Assembly: GCF_900176205.1 (NCBI RefSeq) | Contig: NZ_LT859959.1 | Coordinates: forward strand, 930,001 to 994,000 | DNA: 64,000 bases | Reading direction: 5' to 3' | DNA from: Bradyrhizobium sp. ORS 285 | Lineage (GTDB): Bacteria > Pseudomonadota > Alphaproteobacteria > Rhizobiales > Xanthobacteraceae | Part shown: one piece after another, positions 43,232 through 51,894 of the stretch | How the letters are laid out: each line of letters starts with the position of its first letter | Position numbering within the stretch: the first letter of the stretch is position 1 | Translations under genes and position numbers: made by a program | The notes under the pieces: generated by a model | What the model was told of the DNA's origin: nothing | What the model saw: the letters and a program-made list of their open reading frames with translations, nothing else | Database searches by the model: none

Positions 43232-44395
43232 TCAGTACGACCTGGGCATGCCGAGCACGTGCTCAGCGACATAGGACAGGATCAGGTTGGTCGAGATCGG
43301 GGCCACCTGATACAGCCGCGTCTCGCGGAACTTGCGCTCGACGTCGTACTCCTCGGCGAAGCCGAAGCCGCCATGGGTCTGGATGCAGGCATTGGCCGCC
43401 TCGAACGAGGCGTCGGCCGCGAGCATCTTGGCCATGTTGGCCTCGGCGCCGCAATCCAAGCCGGCCTCGTATTTGCGGGTGGCTTCTTTCACCATCAGCT
43501 CAGCTGCGCGCATCGAGGCATAGGCCTTGGCGATCGGGAACTGGATGCCTTGATTCTGGCCGATCGGGCGGCCGAACACGACGCGCTCCTTGGCGTAGTT
43601 GGTCGCTTTCGCGATGAACCATTTGGCGTCGCCGACGCATTCGGCGGCGATCAGGATGCGCTCGGCATTCATGCCGGAGAGGATGTAGCGGAAACCCTTG
43701 CCTTCCTCGCCGATCAAATTCTCCGCCGGCACGCGCATGTCGGTGAAGAACACTTCCGTCGTCGCGTGGTTCATCATCGTCCGGATCGGACGGATGGTGA
43801 GACCGGCCTTCTTGGCCTCGCGCATGTCGACGAGAAACACCGAGAGACCATCGGTGCGCTTCTGCACCTGGTCCTTCGGCGTGGTGCGCGCGAGCAGCAG
43901 CATCAAATCGGAATATTCAGCGCGGCTGGTCCAGATCTTCTGGCCATTGACGATGTAGCTGTCGCCGTCACGTTTCGCGACGGTCTTCAGCGACGTGGTA
44001 TCCGTGCCCGAGGTGGGCTCGGTCACGCCGAACGCCTGCAGCCGCAATTCGCCGCTCGCGATCTTGGGCAGCCATTTCGCCTTCTGCTCGGCCGAGCCGT
44101 GCCGCAGCACCGTACCCATCGTGTACATCTGCGCGTGGCAGCCGCCGCCATTGCCGCCGGCGCGCTGGATCTCCTCCAGGATCGCCGCCGCCGCCGACAG
44201 CTTGAGCCCGGCGCCGCCATATTCCTCGGGGATCAGCACCGAGAGATAGCCGGCCTGCGTCAGCGCGTCGACGAAGGCGGACGGATAGGCCATCTCGCGA
44301 TCGAGCTTGCGCCAATATTCGCCGGGAAACTGGGCGCACAGCTTGGCGACGGCGTCGCGGATGTCGGCGTAATCGTCGTGCTGATGTTCTGTCAT
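43232..44395 (-). CDS. Acyl-CoA dehydrogenase
   Basis: 387 aa with the complete three-domain fold. FAD-binding is AFGVTEPTSGTDTTSLKT and IWTSRAEYSDL, and the C-terminal helix block is QTHGGFGFAEEYDVER. The usual MCAD catalytic Glu position (YEGT) reads LYQVAP here. A Glu at 245 in LSGMNAERILIAAE matches the alternative base of isovaleryl-CoA-type dehydrogenases. It therefore probably oxidises a branched or short acyl-CoA at alpha-beta and passes electrons to ETF. It is 190 bp upstream of the CoA-transferase, in the same direction. Confidence 0.92.
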   Translation of the reverse strand: MTEHQHDDYADIRDAVAKLCAQFPGEYWRKLDREMAYPSAFVDALTQAGYLSVLIPEEYGGAGLKLSAAAAILEEIQRAGGNGGGCHAQMYTMGTVLRHGSAEQKAKWLPKIASGELRLQAFGVTEPTSGTDTTSLKTVAKRDGDSYIVNGQKIWTSRAEYSDLMLLLARTTPKDQVQKRTDGLSVFLVDMREAKKAGLTIRPIRTMMNHATTEVFFTDMRVPAENLIGEEGKGFRYILSGMNAERILIAAECVGDAKWFIAKATNYAKERVVFGRPIGQNQGIQFPIAKAYASMRAAELMVKEATRKYEAGLDCGAEANMAKMLAADASFEAANACIQTHGGFGFAEEYDVERKFRETRLYQVAPISTNLILSYVAEHVLGMPRSY

Positions 44396-44553
44396 GTCCT
44401 TGTTCCTCAGGCCGCTGTCACACCGCCTGTGGTCTCCCTAGGTTCGTTGCTGATAGCCTATGACGAAGCATGTGGCGCTTGGCAAGCGTGGCATGCCAGC
44501 GTTGCAGCCGATGGTCCCGGCCGCGGTATGGGGATGAAGCGTGCATCCATGCT

Positions 44554-45135
44554 CTAGCTGACGGGATAGCCGAGATGGCCGCGGAAGCGGTTCTTGAGGA
44601 ACACTCCGTCGCGCGGGGGTAGGGCGCGGTCGACGTGATCGGTCGAGATGGCGACGCGGGCGAAATGCGGACCGGCGCGATCGTGCAGCTTCGGCCTGAA
44701 GGCGTCGAGTGCGGCATGATCGGTGATCGTGTGCACCGAGGGGAAGCCGGCGCCTGACGCGATCAGTTCGAGATTGGCGCCGAGGCCGGAATGGCTCATC
44801 TGCATGCCGGTTTCGCCGAAATGCGCGTTGTCGAGCACGACGACCGACAGGTTGGTCGGCTTCTTCGCCGCCGATGTCGCGAGGCTGCCGAGCCCCATCA
44901 GCTGCTCGCCGTCACCGGTGATGACCGCGACCGGGCGCGATGGCTGCGCCAGCGCGAGCCCGAGGCCGATCATGACGGCGCCGCCCATCGCGCCCCAGAG
45001 GTAGAAGTTCGCGTCGTGATCGCCGGCGGCGAACAAATCGTAGGAGGACGAGCCGAGGCCGCTGACGACCAGCAGGTCGCCGCGATCTCTCAGCAGCGCC
45101 TGCACGGCGACACGACGGTCGAGCACGGAGCTCAT
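44554..45135 (-). CDS. Split ThDP decarboxylase, beta-like (cofactor-binding) subunit
   Basis: 193 aa. The ThDP pyrophosphate motif is VITGDGEQLMGLGSLAT...VVLDNAHFGETG, the GDG-N signature of the PP domain. It contains SGLGSSSYDLF and WGAMGGAVMIGLGLALAQP, as in the beta chain of sulfopyruvate decarboxylase or the C-terminal half of phosphonopyruvate decarboxylase. The true start is the ATG at 45135, which overlaps the alpha stop by one base (TGATG). Together with the alpha chain it should decarboxylate a 3-substituted pyruvate. The substrate is inferred only at family level. Confidence 0.85.
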   Translation of the reverse strand: MSSVLDRRVAVQALLRDRGDLLVVSGLGSSSYDLFAAGDHDANFYLWGAMGGAVMIGLGLALAQPSRPVAVITGDGEQLMGLGSLATSAAKKPTNLSVVVLDNAHFGETGMQMSHSGLGANLELIASGAGFPSVHTITDHAALDAFRPKLHDRAGPHFARVAISTDHVDRALPPRDGVFLKNRFRGHLGYPVS

Positions 45136-45680
45136 CACTTGCCCTCCGTCCACTTCTTGGCGCCGATCATCCGCTGGGAGATCAGCACCGCGATCGGTTG
45201 GTCGCTGTCGAAGGCGAGCTTGGCGGCTGCGGCCGCCATCTCGCCGGCCTCCTCGGGACGCTCCAGCCGGAACACGGTGACCCCCATGATCTCGAACGCC
45301 GCCTGCGCGGCCTTGCCCATCGGCACCTGCCACGGATTGAACTCGGCCCATTCGCCGCGCATGGTGACGAAGGTCAGGAACGGGAACCGGCAGCTCGCCA
45401 GCAGCGACAGCATGTTGACGCAATTACCGACGCCGCTCGACTGCATCAGCAGCACCGCGCGCTGGCCGCCGAGCCAGGCGCCGGCCGAGAGCGCGACGCC
45501 TTCCTCCTCGGAGGTCAGCACGGTGGTGGCGATCGCGGGATCGTCATGCGCGAGGCGGATGAGGCGGGAATGGCCGGCATCGGGCACGTAGCAGAGCTGC
45601 CGGACATCAGCCGCCTTCAGCGCCTGATAGATGGCGAGCGGCCAGTCGGGAGCTGTGGTGGGAGTGTCGGAAGCGGCCAT
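45135..45680 (-). CDS. Split ThDP decarboxylase, alpha-like (pyrimidine-binding) subunit
   Basis: 181 aa from the ATG at 45680 (MAASDTPTTAPDWPL); the longer upstream frame lies in repeat DNA. The Pyr domain carries the catalytic Glu in LTSEEEGVALSAGAWLGG, followed by VLLMQSSGVGNCVNMLSLL and the conserved TMRGEWAEFNPWQVPMG region. This two-chain layout is that of ComD/ComE sulfopyruvate decarboxylase. No sulfolactate or phosphonate genes flank it, so a different 2-oxo acid is possible. Confidence 0.85.
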   Translation of the reverse strand: MAASDTPTTAPDWPLAIYQALKAADVRQLCYVPDAGHSRLIRLAHDDPAIATTVLTSEEEGVALSAGAWLGGQRAVLLMQSSGVGNCVNMLSLLASCRFPFLTFVTMRGEWAEFNPWQVPMGKAAQAAFEIMGVTVFRLERPEEAGEMAAAAAKLAFDSDQPIAVLISQRMIGAKKWTEGK

Positions 45681-45816
45681 GGCGTCCTGCGGAAAATGAG
45701 CACCGTTGTGCAGCGGATGATTTAGCCCGGAAACGAACAGGGAAGCCCATTGAATCTCGTTCACCCCGCCATGCCGGATTCTTATAGGCAGCTGGTAACT
45801 TGATGGTCGATCCAGG

Positions 45817-46233
45817 GCCTCATGGTTCGAGACGCCGCTGCGCGGCTCCTCACCATGAGGGGTGCCAGGAATAGGTGGAACTCTCAAAGTTCTCCATGAA
45901 CACGCGGCTGATGTTCATGAGTCGGACAGTCGAGCGCGACGCTCGCGGCCAGCCTCTCCCCGCGTGCGGGGAGAGGCCGGATCGCATCGCCAGATGCGAT
46001 CCGGGTGAGGGGCTCTCCGCACGTCTGGTGCTCGTGGCCGCCCCTCACCCCAACCCTCTCCCCGTGAAGAACGGGGAGAGGGAGCGCACCGACATCGCCG
46101 CGCCGCTACTTCTCTCATCTCTACGTGCACCCGGCATCAGCTCCCTTGCGTGTTCATGGTCCGGTGTGCTGTGCCGCCTCGGCTTTCGACCCTCAGGTGA
46201 GGAGGCGCGCAGCGCCGTCTCGAACCATGAGGC
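45817..46233. repeat. Cluster of G, W and V palindromes
   Basis: Two opposed family G copies (45817-45861 and 46192-46233) bracket a W module (45953-46012) and a V module (46040-46090). The W hairpin is CCGGATCGCATC (45977-45988)/GATGCGATCCGG (45993-46004), longer than in other W copies. The whole gap 45681-46257 holds no gene. Confidence 0.75.
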
Positions 46234-46257
46234 CACGATCGAGGCCGGGTCCGTCGC

Positions 46258-47529
46258 TTACCCCGGAATCCGCACCGGCAGGCTCTCGTAGCCGCGGACG
46301 AAGCTGGAATAGACGCGCTTCGGCTCGCCGACGACCTCGATGCGGTCGAAGCGCTTGAGGATCTCCTGCCAGACGATGCGCAGCTGCAGCTCGGCGAGGC
46401 GCATGCCGACGCAGCGGTGGATGCCGAAGCCGAAGGACAGGTGGATGCGCGGCCGCTTGCGGTCGATGATGAAGGCGTCGGGGTTCTCGATCACCTCGCC
46501 GTCGCGGTTGCCCGAGACATACCACATCACGACGCGATCGCCCTTCCGGATCTTCTGGCCGCCCAGCTCGGTGTCGACCAGCGCGGTGCGCCGCATATGC
46601 GCGAGCGGCGTCTGCCAGCGGATCACCTCGGGCACCATGGTCTCGATCAGCGCCGGATTGTCGCGCAGCTTCTGATACTCGGCCGGGTTCTCGTTCAGCG
46701 CCAGCACGGAGGCCGTCATAGTGTTGCGCGTGGTGTCGTTGCCGCCGACGATGAGCAGGATCAGATTGCCCATCAGATTGTCCGGCGTCATGTGCCGCGT
46801 CGCCTCGCTATGCGCCATCATCGAGATCAGGTCGCGGCCCGGATTGGCCTGGCGCTCCTTCCACATCCGGCCGAAGGTCTCGGCACAATCGGCGAGCTCG
46901 CGCCGGCGCTCCTCTTCGGAGGAGACGATGCCGCTCTTGGGCAGAGCAGTCGAGACGTCGGACCAGCGCGTCAGCTTGCGCCGCTCCTCGAACGGGAAGT
47001 CGAACAGGGTCGCCAGCATCTGCGTCGTCAGCTCGATCGACACCTTCTCGACCCAGTTGAAAGTCTCGTTGCGCGGCAGCGAGTCCAGCACCTTGGCCGA
47101 GCGCTGCCGGATCAGCACGGCCATCTCATCCAGATGCTCCGGCGTGAACATCGGCTGCACGGTCTTGCGCTGCTCGCCGTGGCGGGGCTCGTCCATCGCG
47201 ATGAAGCTCGGCCATTCATAGCCGGGCGGCACGTCGCGGATCATGATGCCGCCATTGCTGACATCGGACGAGAAGATCGCGTGGCTGGTGTCGACATGCA
47301 TGATGTCGTGATAGCGCGTGACGGACCAGTAGGGCTCGATGGGCGCCTTGGTGCAATAGTGCACCGGCGCCTCCTTGCGCAGCCGCTCGAACCACGGCCA
47401 CAAGGTGTCGTTCTGGAACAGACGCGGCGCGCCGGGATGGAAGTCCTCGATCGGAGTCGAATACGCCTCCAGCCGCGCGTCGCGCAGCAGATCGGCATGG
47501 TCGGAACGAAGCGCGGCCTGGGCGGTCAT
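46258..47529 (-). CDS. Cytochrome P450, CYP153-like
   Basis: 423 aa from the ATG at 47529; a further start 13 codons up is weaker. The oxygen-binding I-helix is LLIVGGNDTTRNTM, the ExxR motif lies in VPEVIRWQTPLAHMRR, and the haem-ligand Cys373 is in FGFGIHRCVGMRLAE. WQTPLAHMRRTAL and RKGDRVVMWYVSGNRD are strongly reminiscent of CYP153, soluble terminal alkane/fatty-acid hydroxylases. It needs a ferredoxin and reductase, which are not in the window. It is closely similar to the next P450 upstream, so the two arose by duplication. Confidence 0.9.
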   Translation of the reverse strand: MTAQAALRSDHADLLRDARLEAYSTPIEDFHPGAPRLFQNDTLWPWFERLRKEAPVHYCTKAPIEPYWSVTRYHDIMHVDTSHAIFSSDVSNGGIMIRDVPPGYEWPSFIAMDEPRHGEQRKTVQPMFTPEHLDEMAVLIRQRSAKVLDSLPRNETFNWVEKVSIELTTQMLATLFDFPFEERRKLTRWSDVSTALPKSGIVSSEEERRRELADCAETFGRMWKERQANPGRDLISMMAHSEATRHMTPDNLMGNLILLIVGGNDTTRNTMTASVLALNENPAEYQKLRDNPALIETMVPEVIRWQTPLAHMRRTALVDTELGGQKIRKGDRVVMWYVSGNRDGEVIENPDAFIIDRKRPRIHLSFGFGIHRCVGMRLAELQLRIVWQEILKRFDRIEVVGEPKRVYSSFVRGYESLPVRIPG

Positions 47530-47591
47530 GGGGTGGTCCTTCTTCAAAGGTCGATTCATTCTCGACAATGCATGAAGTATGGGTGGTCTCC

Positions 47592-47825
47592 GTCATTGCG
47601 AGCGAAGCGAAGCAATCCAGGGGTGGGAAGAAAGTCTGGATTGCTTCCGCCGTCGCTCATTGGGCTATGGCGGACACGTCGTCGCCTTCGGCTCCTCGCA
47701 ATGACGCAACGCGTGGATAGGATCGTAGGGTGGGCAAAGCGAAGCGTGCCCACCGTCTTTCGCGCCAGTCGCGAGATGGTGGGCACGGCGTTCGCGCGAG
47801 GCGCGACCGCCTTTGCCCACCCTAA
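47592..47825. repeat. Family B and family D repeats between the P450 genes
   Basis: 47592-47705 is a diverged family B copy (GTCATTGCGAGCGAAGCGAA to GGCTCCTCGCAATGAC). 47726-47825 is a family D copy (GTAGGGTGGGCAAAGCGAAG to CGCCTTTGCCCACCCTAAG). Together they fill the 337-bp gap between the two paralogous P450 genes. Confidence 0.75.
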
Positions 47826-47866
47826 GAGACCCTTCGCGCCGGACTCGATTCGTCATCAAATACAAC

Positions 47867-49159
47867 CTACGCCGCAATCTTCACCGGCAATGTCTCATAT
47901 CCCTTCACGAAGCTCGAATAGACCCGCTTGGGCTCGTCCATCACGTCGATATGGTCGAAGCGCTTCAGGATCTCCTCCCAGATGATCTTGAGCTGCAGCT
48001 CGGCGAGTCGCAGGCCGACGCAGCGGTGGATGCCGAAGCCGAACGAGAGATGCGTCCGCGGGCGGGCACGGTCGATGATGAAATCGTAGGGACGCTCGAT
48101 CGCAGCCTCGTCGCGATTGCCGGAGACGTACCACATCACGACCTTGTCGCCCTTCCTGATCTGCTTGCCGCGGAACTCGATGTCATCAAGCGCGGTGCGG
48201 CGCATATGCGCGAGCGGCGTCTGCCAGCGGATCACCTCGGGCACGAAGCTGTCGAGCAGTGCCGGATTGTCCTTGAGCTTGCGATACTGATCCGGGTTCT
48301 GGCTCAGCGCGTAGATGCTGCCGGACATCGTGTTGCGCGTGGTGTCGTTGCCGCCGACGATCAGGAGCACGAGATTGCCGAGGAAGTTCTTCGGGTCCAT
48401 GTCGCGCGTGGCTTCGCTATGCGCCATCATCGACAGCAGGTCGCTCTTCGGCGGCTGGCTCTGCCGCTCCTGCCAGAGCCGGGCGAAGTAGCGCGCGCAG
48501 TCCATCAGCTCGGCCTGCCGCTCGTCCTCGGTCGCGACCAGCCCGCCGGGACCGGGCAGCGTGGTGGCGATGTCGGACCAGCGCGTCAGCTTGCGGCGAT
48601 CCTCCCAGGGAAAGTCGAACAGCACCGCCAGCATCTGCGTGGTCAGCTCGATCGAGACGCGGTCGACCCAGTCGAACACCTCGCCGACCGGCAGGTTGTC
48701 GAGGCATTCGGCCGAGCGCTTGCGGATGTTGATCGCGAGCTCGTCGAGATGCGTCGGCGTGAACATCGGCGCCACGGTCTTGCGCTGGGCCGCATGTCGC
48801 GGCGGGTCCATCGCGATGAAGCTCTCGCGGCGCAGGTCGGGCGGCACGTCGCGGATGGTGATGCCGCCGAGCGCCGAGGCCGACGAGAACACCGCGTGAT
48901 TGGTCTCGATCTCCATGATGTCGTCGTAGCGGGTGATCGACCAGTAAGGACCGAACATCGAGTCCTTGCAGTAGTGCACCGGGTCCTCGCGGCGCAGCCG
49001 GTCGAAGTATGGCCAATGCGTGTCGGTGCGGAACAGCTCGGGATCGCCGGGATCGAAGTCGGTCAGCGGCAGCGTGGCGGCGCGCCGGGCCGCTTCGTCG
49101 ATCTCTCGCGTGGCGGCGTCGTGGCGATGTGCTTCGGCCGGTTTGGCGGTCCCGTGCAT
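47867..49159 (-). CDS. Cytochrome P450, CYP153-like (paralogue)
   Basis: 430 aa from the ATG at 49159 (MHGTAKPAEAHRHD). Motifs parallel the neighbouring P450: LLIVGGNDTTRNTMSGSIYA, EVIRW, and Cys380 in FGFGIHRCVGLRLAE. RKGDKVVMWYVSGNRDEAAI again points to CYP153. By eye well over half of aligned residues match the downstream copy, most strongly in the C-terminal half; the N-terminal substrate-recognition regions differ. Two CYP153s in tandem could widen the range of chain lengths hydroxylated. It is divergent from ivd across 226 bp. Confidence 0.9.
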   Translation of the reverse strand: MHGTAKPAEAHRHDAATREIDEAARRAATLPLTDFDPGDPELFRTDTHWPYFDRLRREDPVHYCKDSMFGPYWSITRYDDIMEIETNHAVFSSASALGGITIRDVPPDLRRESFIAMDPPRHAAQRKTVAPMFTPTHLDELAINIRKRSAECLDNLPVGEVFDWVDRVSIELTTQMLAVLFDFPWEDRRKLTRWSDIATTLPGPGGLVATEDERQAELMDCARYFARLWQERQSQPPKSDLLSMMAHSEATRDMDPKNFLGNLVLLIVGGNDTTRNTMSGSIYALSQNPDQYRKLKDNPALLDSFVPEVIRWQTPLAHMRRTALDDIEFRGKQIRKGDKVVMWYVSGNRDEAAIERPYDFIIDRARPRTHLSFGFGIHRCVGLRLAELQLKIIWEEILKRFDHIDVMDEPKRVYSSFVKGYETLPVKIAA

Positions 49160-49385
49160 GGACGTCTCCCTCAGGCCGGCTTCTTGACGTGTCCGGCGAT
49201 CTTTGGCGCGATTACATCCTGCCCGGGAGCGATGGGCAAGCGCGGAATTTGACGGGTGCCGAGCGCTCGGGTCTTGTGTCGCAAAGCTGGCATTCAGCCG
49301 GATGTGGGGCGTGACAAGCGCCACGTCACGGAATAAGGCTTTGAGCAATTGTTGCAAAGCAGAAGACGAGCAGGAGGCCGCCACC

Positions 49386-50558
49386 ATGATCGCCAACGCG
49401 CAGCGCATGTTCAACTTTGATCTTGGCGAGACGGCGGACGCGATCCGCGAAACGGTGGCGAGCTTCTCGCAGGAGCAGATCGCGCCGCGCGCGGCCGAGA
49501 TCGACCGGTCCAACCAGTTTCCGCGCGACCTCTGGCCCAAGCTCGGCGAGCTCGGCCTGCACGGCATCACCGTCGAGGAGGAGTATGGTGGTGCCGGGCT
49601 CGGCTATCTCGAGCACTGCATCGCCATGGAGGAGATCTCGCGCGCCTCGGCCTCGGTCGGCCTGTCCTACGGCGCGCACTCCAACCTCTGCGTCAACCAG
49701 ATCCGCCGCAACGGCAACGCGGCGCAGAAGCAGAAATATCTGCCGAAGCTGATCTCCGGCGAGCATGTCGGCTCGCTCGCGATGTCCGAGCCGCAGGCCG
49801 GCTCCGACGTTGTGTCGATGAAGACGCGCGCCGACAAGAAGGGCGACCGCTTCATCCTCAACGGCAACAAGATGTGGATCACCAATGGCCCGGTCGCCGA
49901 GACGCTGGTGGTCTACGCCAAGACCGATCCGCAAGGCGGGCCGCGCGGCATCACCGCCTTCCTGATCGAGAAGGGCATGAAGGGATTCTCGACCGCGCAG
50001 AAGCTCGACAAGCTCGGCATGCGCGGCTCCGACACCTGCGAGCTGGTGTTCGAGGATTGCGAGGTGCCGGAGGAGAACGTGCTGGGCCAGGTCGGCCGCG
50101 GCGTCAACGTGCTGATGTCGGGCCTCGACTACGAGCGCGCCGTGCTCGCGGCCGGTCCGCTCGGCATCATGCAGGCCTGCATGGACGTGGTGCTGCCCTA
50201 CGTGCATGAGCGCAAGCAGTTCGGCCAGCCGATCGGCACCTTCCAGCTGGTGCAGGGCAAGGTCGCCGACATGTACACGACGATGAATGCCGCGCGCGCC
50301 TATGTCTACGCCGTCGCCAAGGCTTGCGACCGCGGCGAGACCACGCGCGAGGACGCCGCCGGCGCTATTCTATTTGCAGCAGAGAAGGCGACGCAATGCG
50401 CGCTCGACGCGATCCAGCTGCTCGGCGGCAACGGCTACATCAATGATTACCCCGCGGGCCGGCTGCTGCGCGACGCCAAGCTTTATGAGATCGGCGCGGG
50501 CACCAGCGAGATCCGGCGCATGCTGATCGGGCGGGAATTGTTCGAGAAGACCTCATAG
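49386..50558 (+). CDS. ivd: Isovaleryl-CoA dehydrogenase
   Basis: 390 aa, the full length of the enzyme. The diagnostic catalytic Glu250 is in [20 protein letters not shown], and the C-terminus has [15 protein letters not shown] and [14 protein letters not shown], where the MCAD-type Glu is absent. It oxidises isovaleryl-CoA to 3-methylcrotonyl-CoA in leucine degradation and feeds ETF. The ATG at 49386 follows an AGGAGG ribosome site. The usual partner genes (methylcrotonyl-CoA carboxylase, hydratase, lyase) are not downstream; a DUF898 gene follows after a terminator. Confidence 0.93.
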   Translation: MIANAQRMFNFDLGETADAIRETVASFSQEQIAPRAAEIDRSNQFPRDLWPKLGELGLHGITVEEEYGGAGLGYLEHCIAMEEISRASASVGLSYGAHSNLCVNQIRRNGNAAQKQKYLPKLISGEHVGSLAMSEPQAGSDVVSMKTRADKKGDRFILNGNKMWITNGPVAETLVVYAKTDPQGGPRGITAFLIEKGMKGFSTAQKLDKLGMRGSDTCELVFEDCEVPEENVLGQVGRGVNVLMSGLDYERAVLAAGPLGIMQACMDVVLPYVHERKQFGQPIGTFQLVQGKVADMYTTMNAARAYVYAVAKACDRGETTREDAAGAILFAAEKATQCALDAIQLLGGNGYINDYPAGRLLRDAKLYEIGAGTSEIRRMLIGRELFEKTS

Positions 50559-50600
50559 GGCTTAAGACGCTCTCAAGAGAGGCCGGCCCCCCTGTTCGCA

Positions 50601-50653
50601 CACCGGCCGGATGCAGATATTTTGCGCCACGCCGCCCTGGCCGGTGTTTTTTT
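50601..50653 (+). terminator. Intrinsic terminator after ivd
   Basis: CACCGGCC (50601-50608) pairs with GGCCGGTG (50639-50646), immediately followed by seven T residues. It is 43 bp past the ivd stop. Confidence 0.7.
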
Positions 50654-50754
50654 CCGGCCGACTTGCGTACAAAAGGAGTCGAACCTTGGAGTCGTCCCGG
50701 CGACGAATAACCGGGTCAATTTGTATGTTTTTGCGTAGTTCGGGGGCGTAAGCC

Positions 50755-51894
50755 GTGAACCAGATGAGTTATGTTCCGCAGCAGCCTCCGCCGCTGCCGT
50801 CATTGCCAGCGACCTTTTCCGGAGCCCGCAGCGAGTTCTTCCGGCTGGTCAGCCGTGGCGCGGCCATCGAGTTGATCACGCTCGGCTTCTACCGGTTCTG
50901 GCTGGCGACCGACATCCGCCGGCATCTGTGGGTCAACACCGCGGTCGATGGTGATGCCGCCGAATATACCGGGCGTGGCAAGGAGCTCCTGATCGGCTTC
51001 CTGTTCGCGATGGCGATCCTGGTCCCGATCTATCTTGCCTATTTCCTCATCACCGTCGAGGCCGAGCGCTTCAAGGCGTTCGCCAGCGTACCGCTGCTGA
51101 TTTCGTTCTACGCGTTCGGCCAGTTTGCGATCTATCGCGCGCGACGCTACCGGCTGACGCGCACGGTGTGGCGCGGCATTCGGTTCTGGATGGACGGCTC
51201 CGGCTGGGCCTATGCCGGGCGCGCGATGCTGTGGACGCTGCTCGCCGTCGTCACGCTCGGCATCGCCTGGCCGTGGCGGACCGCGGCGCTCGAGCGCTAC
51301 AAGATGCGGCACTCGCATTACGGCAGTTTGCGCGGCGACTTCGAGGGCCGCGGCTGGGATCTGTTCAAGCAGGTCTGGTATCTCTGGCTGATCGCGCCGT
51401 TCGCGATGATGCTGTTTCCGCTGTATCCGTTCGTCTATGCCCAGCTCAAAGCGGTCGAGTGGCGCTGGTGGGTCTCGGGCATCCGCTTCGGCGGCGTCCG
51501 CCTGGACTCGACCCTGCCAAACAGCGCTTTCTATGCGCTGTACTGGAAGATCATCGGCTGGATGCTGCTGCTGGTCTTGGTCTTCATCCTCTACGTGGTC
51601 GGGGCGTTCGCGCTGGTCGCGAGCCTGCTCGGCAAGGGCACGGGGGCGGAGCAGATGCAGGCCGTCGCCAATCATATTGGCCTGCTGGTGCCGCTCGGGA
51701 TCGGCTACGTCGTGATCATTCTGGCGGCCAACGTCGTGATGCGGCTCTATCTGGTGCGTGACGTCTGGGCGACGGTGCTCGCCTCGGTCCAGGTGCACGG
51801 TATCGAGGCCATGGCCGACGTCGCCGCCAAGGGCGACCTGGCCAGCGCGCTCGGCGAAGGATTTGCCGATGGACTCGACGTCGCCGGATTCTGA
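50755..51894 (+). CDS. DUF898 (YjgN-like) membrane protein
   Basis: 379 aa with about six to seven spans, GTG start (an ATG lies three codons later). DUF898 blocks are FSGARSEFFRLVSRGAAIELITLG, YRFWLATDIRRHLW and later GFYRFW-like repeats such as LGIAWPWRTAALERYKM. The family has no assigned activity. Its 3' end overlaps the M48 protease gene by 26 nt, so the two are probably coupled and may form one membrane assembly. Confidence 0.9.
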   Translation: MNQMSYVPQQPPPLPSLPATFSGARSEFFRLVSRGAAIELITLGFYRFWLATDIRRHLWVNTAVDGDAAEYTGRGKELLIGFLFAMAILVPIYLAYFLITVEAERFKAFASVPLLISFYAFGQFAIYRARRYRLTRTVWRGIRFWMDGSGWAYAGRAMLWTLLAVVTLGIAWPWRTAALERYKMRHSHYGSLRGDFEGRGWDLFKQVWYLWLIAPFAMMLFPLYPFVYAQLKAVEWRWWVSGIRFGGVRLDSTLPNSAFYALYWKIIGWMLLLVLVFILYVVGAFALVASLLGKGTGAEQMQAVANHIGLLVPLGIGYVVIILAANVVMRLYLVRDVWATVLASVQVHGIEAMADVAAKGDLASALGEGFADGLDVAGF

